Positions 1 through 7,513 of a stretch of DNA of 14,887 bases are shown here, piece after piece (the first letter of the stretch is position 1; each line of letters starts with the position of its first letter). Source of the stretch: an uncultured Clostridia bacterium (GTDB taxonomy: Bacteria > Bacillota > Clostridia > Lachnospirales > Lachnospiraceae); assembly GCA_946620335.1 (NCBI GenBank), contig CAMONF010000276.1, positions 1-14,887 on the forward strand, in the 5' to 3' direction. The notes under the pieces were generated by a model that saw nothing but the letters and a program-made list of their open reading frames with translations, did no database searches and was not told where the DNA came from. Both the position numbers and the translations under genes were made by a program.

Positions 1-59
1 AGAGGGACGGTCCTTTTTACGCAAATCGTTTCGATTTGCGAAAAAAGGACCGTCCCTCT
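1..59. repeat. GGGACGG-family palindrome (copy 1), cut by or near the window edge
   Basis: Arms 1-28 and 32-59 are complementary except for one A/A mismatch, with a TTT loop at 29-31. The base of the stem reads AGAGGGACGGTCC and the tip reads CGCAAATCG. It shares the GGGACGGTYC core with three other palindromes in the window. The adjoining 60-90 looks like the outer right arm of a longer hairpin whose left arm would lie before base 1, so the full element is probably larger. RNA from either strand would fold into a stable hairpin. It is non-coding and probably a REP- or MITE-like element (inference). Confidence 0.85.
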
Positions 60-90
60 GTCTCACTCCGTCCCTGATTCCCATTTTTCA
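60..90. repeat. Outer-arm fragment of a GGGACGG-family element
   Basis: CCGTCCCTGATTCCCATTTT at 68-87 matches the right arm of the palindrome at 11315-11399 (11379-11398) exactly. No matching left arm is visible in the window. The simplest reading is that copy 1 is the tip of a longer nested hairpin whose 5' arm was cut off by the window start; an older decayed copy beside it is the alternative. Confidence 0.6.
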
Positions 91-156
91 CCACCACTCA
101 ATTTGACAGGCAAACTGTCTATATGGGTGAAATTGACTGGAACATTTTTAGATAAA

Positions 157-185
157 TTGACAAATGTCTGCACAAGAACTACAAT
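157..185 (+). promoter_or_regulatory. Sigma-A-type promoter of the CheB/CheR hybrid kinase gene
   Basis: A perfect -35 TTGACA (157-162) is followed by a 17-bp spacer and TACAAT (180-185, five of six consensus). Transcription would start near 192 and leave a leader of about 53 nt with the ribosome-binding site AAGAGGTG at 233-240. Another TTGACA at 103-108 has no -10 at the right distance. Confidence 0.75.
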
Positions 186-244
186 AGTGCTATTGTTAAT
201 ATAGGGGCAGTTTGCGCTGCCCACCTGAAGGGAAGAGGTGGATC

Positions 245-3200
245 ATGGATTATAAGCCAGCCAATTTACCACATGATATTCGGCCGAACTGCGTCGTCGG
301 TATCGGCGCTTCGGCGGGAGGGCTTGAGGCCCTGCAGCAATTCTTGACCTTCCTTCCCAGCAATACGGGTATGGCCTTTGTCATCATTCAGCATCTGGCT
401 CCCGATCATAAGAGCCTCCTGTCAGATATCCTGGGTAAATACACCGTGATGCCGGTCAAGGAGGTGCGGGACGGGATGCGCGTGGAGCGCAACTCCATCT
501 ATATGATCCCGCCCAAGTATAACCTGGAGATCGAATCGGACGTTCTGCGCCTCAAGGAATATAATCACACCAAGATCAACCATCCGATTGACATTTTCTT
601 AAGGTCCCTGGCTGCGGCCTATGAGAACCGCGCCGTGGCGGTGATTCTTTCCGGAACTGGCTCGGACGGCACCAACGGGATCCGTTCCATCAAGGAGCGG
701 AACGGTCTTATTATCGTCCAGTCCCCGGACAGCGCCAAGTTCGACGGCATGCCGAGGAACGCCATCTCCACAGGCTTTGCGGACCTCATCCAGAGCCCGG
801 ACTCCATCGCCCGGGAGCTGGCCCACATCGCCCAGTCCATGGTGGTCACCAGCAGCCGGCAGCTGCTGACGGACGATGACCTCATGTCTCAGGTCTTTAC
901 GGTCCTGCGGGACGTGACCAATATCAACTATACCTATTACAAGCAGACGACGATCCTGAGAAGGATTGAGCGCAGACTTGTCCTGACCCACAACCGGAAT
1001 CTCAGGGAGTACGTCAACTATCTGGCGGGAAATCCTGATGAGGCGAGGATCCTGGCCAAGGAAGTGCTGATCGGCGTGACTTCATTTTTCCGGGATGCGG
1101 ACTACTTTGAGACCTTAAAGGACCAGGTCATCAAGCCTTTGGTGGAGAAAAGCAAACCCTCAGACCAGATCCGTGTCTGGGTGGCCGGCTGCTCCACAGG
1201 TGAGGAGGCCTACTCCATCGCCATCCTCTTTGCCGAGAGCATGGAGGAGCTGGGGGTGCGACGGGAAATAAAGATCTTTGCCACAGACCTGGATTCGGAC
1301 GCCATCGCCCAGGCCAACAAGGGCATTTACGGCGACAATATCATAGAGGACGTGAGCGTGACGCGGCTCAGCCGGTTCTTTACCCGCAAGGGCAACAAGT
1401 ACGTGATCCGTCACGAGATCCGCAAGATGATCATTTTCGCCCAGCACAATGTCTTTCAGGATCCGCCCTTCGGCAAGCTGGACCTGATCAGTTGCCGGAA
1501 CCTGCTGATTTATTTCCAGTCGGTGCTTCAGCGGAACCTTTTCGCCATCTTCCACATGGCGCTCAACGACGGCGGATACCTCTTCCTGGGGCGGAGCGAG
1601 TCGGTCATCGACTATGACGATGTTTTCCGGGTCGTCTGCTCCAACGAGAAAATATTCTGCCACCATGCATCGGGCAAGACGCCGGTCCATGAACGGATCG
1701 CCTACAGCATGCGGCCTGAGGACGGTCTGGTGGATCCTCTGGGCATCGGAAGCCAGCCGGACAGCTCTGAGATCCAGTATAAAGCGGGTGAGCTGGACAC
1801 CAGTATTCTGGAAGCACTGATGCCGGCGTCACTGCTCATCAACGAAAAGAACGAGCTGACCCACAGCTATGGTGACTGCTCGCCCTTCATCAACATTCCC
1901 GTCGGCAACGTGACCCTGGACATTTTCTCTCTGGTCCGGACGGACCTCAAGATCGCCGTCTCCACGGCCCTCAGGGAGAGCCGGTCCAGGAATGAGAAGG
2001 TCACCTACGACGAAATCCCGGTCCAGATCGACGATGAGGCCGAATATATCACCCTGGTCGCCCAGCCCATTATGGACCGGACCGGGGAGGAGACCGGATT
2101 CACGGCGCTGGCTTTCATTCGAGGCAAGGTGCCGCTTCAGAAGGATATTATCCACTACAGGATCGACACGGCAGCGGCCCAGCGGATTTCGAGTCTCGAG
2201 CGGGAGCTCAAGGCGGCCAAGGATTCCCTGCGGACCACGATCACAGAGCTTGAGTCGGTCAATGCAGAACTCCAGGCCGCCAACGAGGAACTTCTGACAG
2301 CCAACGAGGAACTCCAGAGCTCCAACGAGGAACTCCAGTCCGTCAACGAGGAACTTTACACCGTCAATGCCGAGTACCAGAGCAAGGTCAACGAGCTGGC
2401 CGGCGTAAATAACGACATGGCCAATTTCCTGGCCACGACCCTGGTCGGCATCATGATGGTGGACAGGAACCTCAACATCCGCAAGTTCACCGATTACATC
2501 GCCACCGAATTCAACGTGGCGGACCAGGATGTGGGCCGGTCGCTGCGGTACATTTCCTACAATTTCGCCACGATCGACCTGATTGAGCTCTGCAGGCGGG
2601 TCCTCAACACCACCCAGCCGGAGGAACACCATTGCGCTTCCGTTATGGGTAAAATCTACATGATCCGCATCGCTCCCTACCGGGTCCAGGAGACCAATCC
2701 GGCCGTGGAAGGGGAGATCGTCAAATCTCCGGTCCAGGGCCTGGTCCTGACCTTCGTGGATACCTCACGGCAGGTGGATGACAAGCAGCAGATCGAGGCC
2801 ATAGCCGAGGCCCTGCGCCAGGCAGTGCTGAACGGGCAGGCCAAGGAGGCCTTCCTGTCCCACATGTCCCACGACATGCGGACACCTATGACGGCAATCG
2901 CCGGTCTTACGGATATTTCGCTTCAGCAGGAGGGGATTCCGGAGACTGTCCGCGACAATCTGCTGAAGATCCGGCTGTCCAGCCGCTATCTCATGACCCT
3001 CATCGAGGAAATCCTGGAGACCAGCCGGATCAATGCCGGCAAGGTGGTGACGGTAGCGGAGCCGGCGCTGGAGAACAGCGTCATCGAGGAAGTGGCCGCC
3101 ATCATCACCGAGCGGACCAGGGAGGCAGGGCAGCATTTCGAATTCCGGATCCACGGCGGCACCAACCGCTATGTTCTCATGGACTCGGAGCATGTGGCGC

Positions 3201-3970
3201 GGATCCTGCTGAATGTCCTGTCCAATGCGGTCAAGTTCACGCCGTCGGGAGGCAGTATCTTCTTTGACACCTATATCAAGGAGACCAATGACCAGGTCTT
3301 CCACCGCTATGTCATCCGGGATACGGGCAGAGGTATCTCCGAGACCTTCCAGAAGAGCATGTTCAAGCCCTTCTCCCAGGAGGCCAATGAAGCCGGCCAG
3401 CAGGGCGGAACGGGACTGGGCCTCTATATCTGCGAGAATCTTCTGAATCTTCTGGGCGGCACCATCACTTGCAAGAGCAAGCCCGGGGAGGGCAGCGAGT
3501 TCACCATCGAGCTCACCTACGACGTGGCTTCGCAGGAACAGATCCACCTCCACCGCCAGCAGTCCCTCAGCTTCGAGGACCATGTCCTCTACGGCCGGAA
3601 TGTGCTGGTGGTCGAGGACAATACGCTGAACGCGGAGGTCATCACGCGTCTCCTGGAGTCCAAGGGCATCCACTCAGAGCTGGCCGTGGACGGCGAGGAG
3701 GCAGTCGAACATTTCCTGGCCAAGGGCCCCAATTACTACCAGGCGGTGCTCATGGACGTCATGATGCCTGTCATGGACGGCATCGCCGCAGCGGAGGCCA
3801 TCCGGAACTCCGATGTATCCGACGCGGGCACCATCCCAATCATCGCCCTGACGGCGGATGTGACGGAAGAGACCAAGGAGAAGTGCTATGACGCCGGTAT
3901 GACGGACCTGCTTCTCAAACCAATCGATCCTGATAAGCTCTTTACTCTTCTGGCTCATGTGTTTGAGTGA
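245..3970 (+). CDS. CheB-CheR-PAS-histidine kinase-receiver hybrid signalling protein
   Basis: This is a 1241-residue multi-domain signalling protein. Residues about 15-200 are a CheB-type methylesterase with the triad Ser23 (GASAGG), His50 (IIQH) and Asp141 (GTGSDG). Residues about 210-480 are a CheR-type methyltransferase with the SAM motif VAGCSTGEEAYS (313-324) and SCRNLLIYF (416-424). A PAS-like region (about 520-630) is followed by a coiled coil of repeated heptads (about 640-722) and a second PAS-like region (about 725-842). The kinase part has His876 (SHDMRTP), N-box Asn990/Asn994, DTGRG (1026-1030) and GTGLGL (1055-1060). The C-terminal receiver has the phosphoacceptor Asp1171, the acidic pair 1124-1125 and Lys1225. 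No membrane segment or signal peptide is visible, so it is probably cytosolic. All catalytic residues look intact. ATG 245 is preferred over an upstream in-frame TTG at 212 because AAGAGGTG lies 4 nt before it. No other chemotaxis gene is nearby, so its signal and partner are unknown. Confidence 0.95.
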   Translation: MDYKPANLPHDIRPNCVVGIGASAGGLEALQQFLTFLPSNTGMAFVIIQHLAPDHKSLLSDILGKYTVMPVKEVRDGMRVERNSIYMIPPKYNLEIESDVLRLKEYNHTKINHPIDIFLRSLAAAYENRAVAVILSGTGSDGTNGIRSIKERNGLIIVQSPDSAKFDGMPRNAISTGFADLIQSPDSIARELAHIAQSMVVTSSRQLLTDDDLMSQVFTVLRDVTNINYTYYKQTTILRRIERRLVLTHNRNLREYVNYLAGNPDEARILAKEVLIGVTSFFRDADYFETLKDQVIKPLVEKSKPSDQIRVWVAGCSTGEEAYSIAILFAESMEELGVRREIKIFATDLDSDAIAQANKGIYGDNIIEDVSVTRLSRFFTRKGNKYVIRHEIRKMIIFAQHNVFQDPPFGKLDLISCRNLLIYFQSVLQRNLFAIFHMALNDGGYLFLGRSESVIDYDDVFRVVCSNEKIFCHHASGKTPVHERIAYSMRPEDGLVDPLGIGSQPDSSEIQYKAGELDTSILEALMPASLLINEKNELTHSYGDCSPFINIPVGNVTLDIFSLVRTDLKIAVSTALRESRSRNEKVTYDEIPVQIDDEAEYITLVAQPIMDRTGEETGFTALAFIRGKVPLQKDIIHYRIDTAAAQRISSLERELKAAKDSLRTTITELESVNAELQAANEELLTANEELQSSNEELQSVNEELYTVNAEYQSKVNELAGVNNDMANFLATTLVGIMMVDRNLNIRKFTDYIATEFNVADQDVGRSLRYISYNFATIDLIELCRRVLNTTQPEEHHCASVMGKIYMIRIAPYRVQETNPAVEGEIVKSPVQGLVLTFVDTSRQVDDKQQIEAIAEALRQAVLNGQAKEAFLSHMSHDMRTPMTAIAGLTDISLQQEGIPETVRDNLLKIRLSSRYLMTLIEEILETSRINAGKVVTVAEPALENSVIEEVAAIITERTREAGQHFEFRIHGGTNRYVLMDSEHVARILLNVLSNAVKFTPSGGSIFFDTYIKETNDQVFHRYVIRDTGRGISETFQKSMFKPFSQEANEAGQQGGTGLGLYICENLLNLLGGTITCKSKPGEGSEFTIELTYDVASQEQIHLHRQQSLSFEDHVLYGRNVLVVEDNTLNAEVITRLLESKGIHSELAVDGEEAVEHFLAKGPNYYQAVLMDVMMPVMDGIAAAEAIRNSDVSDAGTIPIIALTADVTEETKEKCYDAGMTDLLLKPIDPDKLFTLLAHVFE

Positions 3971-4003
3971 GATCGGGAATATCGATAAAATGGAAGGGAG
4001 GTT

Positions 4004-4060
4004 GGAATCAGGGACGGTTCCTTTTCCAGTTTTACTGGAAAAGGAACCGTCCCTGATTCC
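4004..4060. repeat. GGGACGG-family palindrome (copy 2), between convergent genes
   Basis: Perfect 27-bp arms (4004-4030 and 4034-4060) flank a TTT loop. The arm begins GGAATCAGGGACGGTTCC and ends with the tip CCAGT. It lies 33 bp after the hybrid kinase stop and 17 bp before the end of the minus-strand methyltransferase gene. A T7 run at 4071-4077 lies 10 nt after the stem, so it could help terminate rightward transcription, although the T-run does not abut the hairpin. Its 57 bp are identical to the reverse complement of 5901-5957. Confidence 0.93.
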
Positions 4061-4077
4061 ACCCCCCTGATTTTTTT

Positions 4078-4980
4078 CTATTTGTGCCAGGTTACCCGGC
4101 CTGCGCATCCGCAGGGGAGGACGAGACCTGACTTTGTGACAGGGAGACCGATCTCGCCGGCTTCGACGGAGAAATGACCGGTGCCCTTCAGGGCCGTGGA
4201 CAGCATATAGGAGAGCACGCCCGGCTGCAGGCCTGTCGTGTAGGAGTTCAGAAGAAAGAAGAGGGGATCGTCGCTGAGAAGCTGGGCAGTCAGAAGGAGG
4301 AAGGGGTAGATGGTCTCCTCCAACTTCCAGATTTCTCCCTTGGGCCCGCGTCCGTAGGAGGGCGGGTCCATGATGATGGCATCGTAGTGGTTGCCTCGGC
4401 GGATCTCCCGCTGGACGAACTTGGTGCAGTCGTCCACCAACCAGCGGACCTCGCGGTCGGCCAGGCCGGAGGAGGCTGCGTTCTCCCTGGCCCAGGTGAC
4501 CATGCCTTTGGAGGCGTCCACGTGGGTTACGGAGGCTCCTGCCTCGAGGGCTGCGACGGTGGCGCCGCCTGTGTAGGCAAAGAGATTCAGGACCTTGATG
4601 GGGCGGCCGGCCTCTTTTATTAAGGAAGAGAACCAGTCCCAGTTGGCTGCCTGCTCCGGGAAAAGTCCGGTATGCTTGAAGCTGAAGGGCTTCAAATTAA
4701 AGCGGAGAGGGCCGTAGCTGATGGTCCAGCTCTCCGGAAGATCGAAAAATTCCCAACTGCCGCCACCTTTGGCGCTCCTGTGGTAATGCCCGTTCACCCG
4801 TTTCCAGGCCGCATCCTCCCGGGGCGTCTGCCAGATGACCTGCGGGTCCGGCCGAATGAGGCGCCAGTTGCCCCAGCGCTCCAGCTTTTCACCCGAAGAG
4901 GTATCGATGACCTCGTAATCCTTCCATTTATCCGCGATCCACATGCCTGTCTCTATCCGCCTCCTGTTTTTATTTGTCAT
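4078..4980 (-). CDS. Class I SAM-dependent methyltransferase, RlmI/RlmK-like
   Basis: The 300-residue protein has a Rossmann methyltransferase core. Motif I is VLNLFAYTGGA (130-140), the acidic residue closing beta-2 is Asp155 (THVDAS), and motif IV is IIMDPPSYGRG (202-212). The NLFAYTGG plus DPPS combination is typical of the RlmI/RlmK/RlmL branch, which methylates 23S rRNA. The N-terminal 90 residues are not a recognisable PUA domain, so the exact rRNA or other substrate cannot be read. ATG at 4980 has AAGG 7 nt upstream and a promoter just before it. A second ATG at 4944 has AGGAGG upstream but about 15 nt away, so it is less likely. The gene is divergent from the secreted-protein gene and convergent with the hybrid kinase. 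Family assignment is firm; substrate is inference. Confidence 0.88.
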   Translation of the reverse strand: MTNKNRRRIETGMWIADKWKDYEVIDTSSGEKLERWGNWRLIRPDPQVIWQTPREDAAWKRVNGHYHRSAKGGGSWEFFDLPESWTISYGPLRFNLKPFSFKHTGLFPEQAANWDWFSSLIKEAGRPIKVLNLFAYTGGATVAALEAGASVTHVDASKGMVTWARENAASSGLADREVRWLVDDCTKFVQREIRRGNHYDAIIMDPPSYGRGPKGEIWKLEETIYPFLLLTAQLLSDDPLFFLLNSYTTGLQPGVLSYMLSTALKGTGHFSVEAGEIGLPVTKSGLVLPCGCAGRVTWHK

Positions 4981-4997
4981 AGAAGAGCCTTTTTACG

Positions 4998-5026
4998 AGT
5001 ATACCGTCTTTGGCTTTTTTCGGCAA
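4998..5026 (-). promoter_or_regulatory. Promoter of the minus-strand methyltransferase gene
   Basis: Read on the minus strand, TTGCCG (5026-5021) is followed by a 17-bp spacer and TATACT (5003-4998). The -10 is five of six and the -35 four of six against consensus. The predicted start near 4991 leaves a leader of only about 11 nt before the ATG at 4980. If the true start codon is at 4944, the leader would be about 47 nt. Confidence 0.55.
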
Positions 5027-5042
5027 CAGGAAAATGGAACGC

Positions 5043-5071
5043 TGTTCAGGCAAGGGCAAGTATGGTATAGT
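5043..5071 (+). promoter_or_regulatory. Extended -10 promoter of the secreted-protein gene
   Basis: TATAGT (5066-5071) is preceded directly by TGG (5063-5065), an extended -10 motif. The -35 position (TGTTCA, 5043-5048, spacer 17) is weak, as is common when TGn is present. The leader would be about 55 nt and includes TAAGGAGG at 5113-5120. Confidence 0.5.
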
Positions 5072-5131
5072 AGAAGCAGAATAGATGGCTCCGGGCAATG
5101 GATGGGGCCGTGTAAGGAGGAGTGTTCCACA

Positions 5132-5866
5132 ATGAAACAGCTGCTAAAACGATCCGTCTGTCTGTTCCTTGGCATTATCATGATCCTCTCCGTGGCGCAC
5201 CCGGTAAGCGCCCTGACTGCCAAAGTGGCTTCTGTCAGTGCAGGCAAGTGGTATACCGCCACTGGGCATACTTATTCTACGGCGACCGGTACAGTCTACT
5301 ATTACTACCGCTTCAAGGTGGGCTCGGGGCGCTATGTCCGCGTAAATCTTGCGCAGAGCAAGAATTCCACGGAGACAGGCCTCTACATCACGAAGAATCC
5401 CACCCGGAGTGAGAAATCGGTCGAGTATGTGTGCCTTAGGAACGGGGCGACCAAGGGCTACAAGTACATTTACCTGCCGAAGGGCACCTACTATGCCAGC
5501 TCCTACAACCCGATCCGCTTCAAACTCACAATCGGGAAGGCTGCCAACCAGAGGAATTACACGCCGGCCAGGGCCGCGGAACTGAGGGCGGAGACTACGA
5601 CTGTGGTGGTCCAGACGCCGACGGGCATCTACCACCGCTGGTTCAAAATCAATGTGACAAATAAACACAAGCTGACCATGTATTCCAACAACCAGTACAA
5701 TATCGCCCTTTACGACGCTTCCTACAAGAAGGTGCCGCTTGTCAACCAGACGGGATCCACGCGCTTCAGGACGGCTGCCAAGGTGAAGAAGGGTACTTAC
5801 TATGTCATGATCGGGCGGACCGATACGCCTGGGAAGGCTTCTGTGACGACCTTCCGGTGGAAGTGA
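5132..5866 (+). CDS. Secreted protein of unknown function with two beta-rich repeats
   Basis: The 244-residue product begins with a clear signal peptide: KQLLKR, a hydrophobic stretch (about 9-22) and a likely cleavage after PVSA (27). The mature part has two regions of similar size, about 38-135 and 145-244. Each is rich in Tyr, Thr, Lys and alternating hydrophobic residues and carries a KGTYY motif near its end (118-122 and 220-224). This pattern recalls the PPC-type (bacterial pre-peptidase C-terminal) beta-sandwich, but that likeness is by eye only. There is no LPXTG-type sorting signal and no catalytic motif. ATG 5132 follows TAAGGAGG with 11-nt spacing; the frame is open further upstream but no better start is seen. 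It has its own promoter and is followed by a palindromic repeat. Possible roles are surface adhesion or ligand binding; function is not known. Confidence 0.85.
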   Translation: MKQLLKRSVCLFLGIIMILSVAHPVSALTAKVASVSAGKWYTATGHTYSTATGTVYYYYRFKVGSGRYVRVNLAQSKNSTETGLYITKNPTRSEKSVEYVCLRNGATKGYKYIYLPKGTYYASSYNPIRFKLTIGKAANQRNYTPARAAELRAETTTVVVQTPTGIYHRWFKINVTNKHKLTMYSNNQYNIALYDASYKKVPLVNQTGSTRFRTAAKVKKGTYYVMIGRTDTPGKASVTTFRWK

Positions 5867-5885
5867 TCGGACGCCGGGAAAGTGG

Positions 5886-5972
5886 GAATCAGGGACAGCT
5901 GGAATCAGGGACGGTTCCTTTTCCAGTAAAACTGGAAAAGGAACCGTCCCTGATTCCAGCTGTCCCTGATTC
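5886..5972. repeat. Nested GGGACGG-family palindrome (copy 3)
   Basis: Perfect 42-bp arms (5886-5927 and 5931-5972) surround an AAA loop. The arm contains the motif GAATCAGGGAC twice, at 5886-5896 and 5902-5912. The inner 57 bp (5901-5957) are exactly the reverse complement of copy 2 at 4004-4060. The outer 15 bp of each arm (GAATCAGGGACAGCT and its complement) look like the base of another copy. It lies 19 bp after the secreted-protein stop codon and may act as a transcription barrier. Confidence 0.93.
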
Positions 5973-5999
5973 AAGCCGCCCCCGTTCAAGCCGCCCCCG
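5970..5999. repeat. Direct tandem repeat of a 15-mer
   Basis: TTCAAGCCGCCCCCG occurs twice in a row (5970-5984 and 5985-5999), followed by the related ATTCCAGCCG. The first unit overlaps the last bases of the palindrome at 5886-5972. It is probably a slippage or insertion scar at the edge of the element. Confidence 0.85.
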
Positions 6000-6046
6000 A
6001 TTCCAGCCGTCAGTGTTTCCCCGTTTTTCTTCCTGAGCGCAGTTTA

Positions 6047-6075
6047 TTGACAGACGAACCTCCTTGACGTAAAAT
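6047..6075 (+). promoter_or_regulatory. Sigma-A-type promoter of the aminotransferase gene
   Basis: A perfect TTGACA (6047-6052), a 17-bp spacer and TAAAAT (6070-6075, five of six). The start would be near 6082, giving a leader of about 79 nt. No clear riboswitch or attenuator was seen in that leader. Confidence 0.8.
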
Positions 6076-6160
6076 GAGACAACGAAAAGAAAGCGGGGAA
6101 AAGAGCTGATATGCTCGCGCATCACCCGGCGCACAATCAGGGTGGAGGAGGATTTTATTT

Positions 6161-7453
6161 ATGAAAGAATACCGCAGTATGACCAGGGAGGAGCTCCTGC
6201 GCGAAAAGGAAGCGCTGGAAGCTGCTTTCAACGACTTCAAGAGCCGCAGGCTTCATCTGGATATGTCCAGAGGCAAGCCCTCCGTCGCGCAGCTGGAGCT
6301 CTCCAACGAGCTCATGGACGTTCTCAACTCTGATACCTATTTTATGGATGAGACCGGCAATGACTGCCGTAACTATGGTATCCTGACCGGCATTCCCGAG
6401 GCCAAGCGCCTCATGGGCCAGATGTCCGAGGTCAACCCCAACGATATGATCATCTACGGCAATTCTTCCCTGAACGTCATGTTCGACAGCATTGCCAGGT
6501 CCTACACCCACGGCGTGTGCGGCAACACACCCTGGTGCAAGCTGGACAAGATCAAGTGGCTGTGCCCGGCTCCGGGCTATGACCGCCATTTCAAGATCAC
6601 AGAGTATTTCGGCTTCGAGATGATCACGATCCCCATGTATGAGGACGGCCCGGACATGGATATGGTCGAGGAATACGTCAAGGATCCCGCCGTCAAGGGC
6701 ATCTGGTGTGTTCCCAAGTACTCCAATCCCCAGGGCATCACTTACTCTGAGGAGACTTGCCGCCGTTTCGCCAAGCTCGAGCCGGCCGCCCCGGACTTCA
6801 GAATTTACTGGGACAATGCCTACTCGATCCACCACCTCTACGAGGAACCGGAACTGCAGGACTACCTGCCCGAGGAGCTGGCCCTCTGCCGTGAGTACGG
6901 CCATCCGGATATGATCTACAAGTTCATTTCCACCTCCAAGGTCACCTTCCCGGGGTCCGGCCTGGCTGCTGTCGCGGCTTCCCAGACCAACCTTAAGGAT
7001 TTCAAGAAACATATGGCCATCCAGACGATCGGCCATGACAAGCTCAACCAGCTCCGCCATGTCCGTTTCTTCGGAAATATGGCCAACATGACCGAGCACA
7101 TGAAGCGCCATGCGGCCATCCTCCGCCCCAAGTTCGAGACAGTGGAGGCTACCCTCGAGGAGGAGCTTGGCGGCCTGGGCATCGGGACCTGGACAAAGCC
7201 CAGGGGAGGGTATTTCATTTCCTTCGACTCCATGGAGGGCTGCGCCAAGGCCATCGTAGCCAAGTGCGCTGACGTCGGCGTCAAGATGACACCGGCCGGC
7301 GCCACCTATCCCTACGGCATTGACCCGAAGGATTCCAATATCCGAATCGCGCCTTCCTTCCCGACGACCCGGGAACTGGGCCTGGCGACCAAGGTCTTTA
7401 TTCTCAGCGTCAAGCTGGTCAGCATCGACAAGCTTCTCGAGGAGAAGAACTGA
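6161..7453 (+). CDS. Aspartate aminotransferase, subgroup Ic (MocR-like, PLP-dependent)
   Basis: The 430-residue protein is a fold-type I pyridoxal-phosphate aminotransferase of the subgroup Ic aspartate aminotransferases (related to the MocR aminotransferase domain, but with no DNA-binding domain). The expected reaction is aspartate + 2-oxoglutarate to oxaloacetate + glutamate. Visible residues are Asn189 (KYSNPQG), Asp218 (YWDNAYS), the Schiff-base Lys260 (STSKVTFPG) and Arg395 (NIRIAPS), which should bind the substrate carboxylate. The N-terminal LDMSRGKPS is typical of this group. The protein should be cytosolic and full length. ATG 6161 follows GGAGGAGG (6144-6151) with 9-nt spacing. It has its own promoter; the transpeptidase gene begins 60 bp downstream, so partial co-transcription is possible. 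Other amino-donor preferences cannot be excluded. Confidence 0.9.
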   Translation: MKEYRSMTREELLREKEALEAAFNDFKSRRLHLDMSRGKPSVAQLELSNELMDVLNSDTYFMDETGNDCRNYGILTGIPEAKRLMGQMSEVNPNDMIIYGNSSLNVMFDSIARSYTHGVCGNTPWCKLDKIKWLCPAPGYDRHFKITEYFGFEMITIPMYEDGPDMDMVEEYVKDPAVKGIWCVPKYSNPQGITYSEETCRRFAKLEPAAPDFRIYWDNAYSIHHLYEEPELQDYLPEELALCREYGHPDMIYKFISTSKVTFPGSGLAAVAASQTNLKDFKKHMAIQTIGHDKLNQLRHVRFFGNMANMTEHMKRHAAILRPKFETVEATLEEELGGLGIGTWTKPRGGYFISFDSMEGCAKAIVAKCADVGVKMTPAGATYPYGIDPKDSNIRIAPSFPTTRELGLATKVFILSVKLVSIDKLLEEKN

Positions 7454-7469
7454 GGAAAATAAACACAAG

Positions 7470-7488
7470 ACCGCTCCGACGGGGCGGT
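7470..7488 (+). other. Small hairpin between aminotransferase and transpeptidase genes
   Basis: ACCGCTCC (7470-7477) pairs with GGGGCGGT (7481-7488) through a GAC loop, with one G-T wobble. No T-run follows on the plus strand, so it is not a normal intrinsic terminator. It may be a processing or stabilising structure in a shared transcript, or chance. Confidence 0.4.
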
Positions 7489-7513
7489 ACAGAGTGGACG
7501 ACGGGGAGTATCC

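Noticed and set aside
212..244. TTG at 212 as start of the hybrid kinase gene
   Set aside because: It lacks a ribosome-binding site, while ATG 245 has AAGAGGTG at good spacing and the CheB domain begins soon after.
1829..3673. Two long minus-strand open frames opposite the hybrid kinase gene
   Set aside because: The plus-strand protein is continuous and fully conserved here; the antisense products have repetitive composition caused by the coiled-coil codons.
5886..5999. CRISPR-like repeats
   Set aside because: Repeat units are palindromic or directly adjacent with no regular unique spacers, and no cas gene is present.
6155..7468. Long open frame on the minus strand opposite the aminotransferase gene
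   Set aside because: It mirrors the GC-rich codons of a clearly conserved plus-strand gene, has no recognisable domain and no convincing ribosome-binding site.
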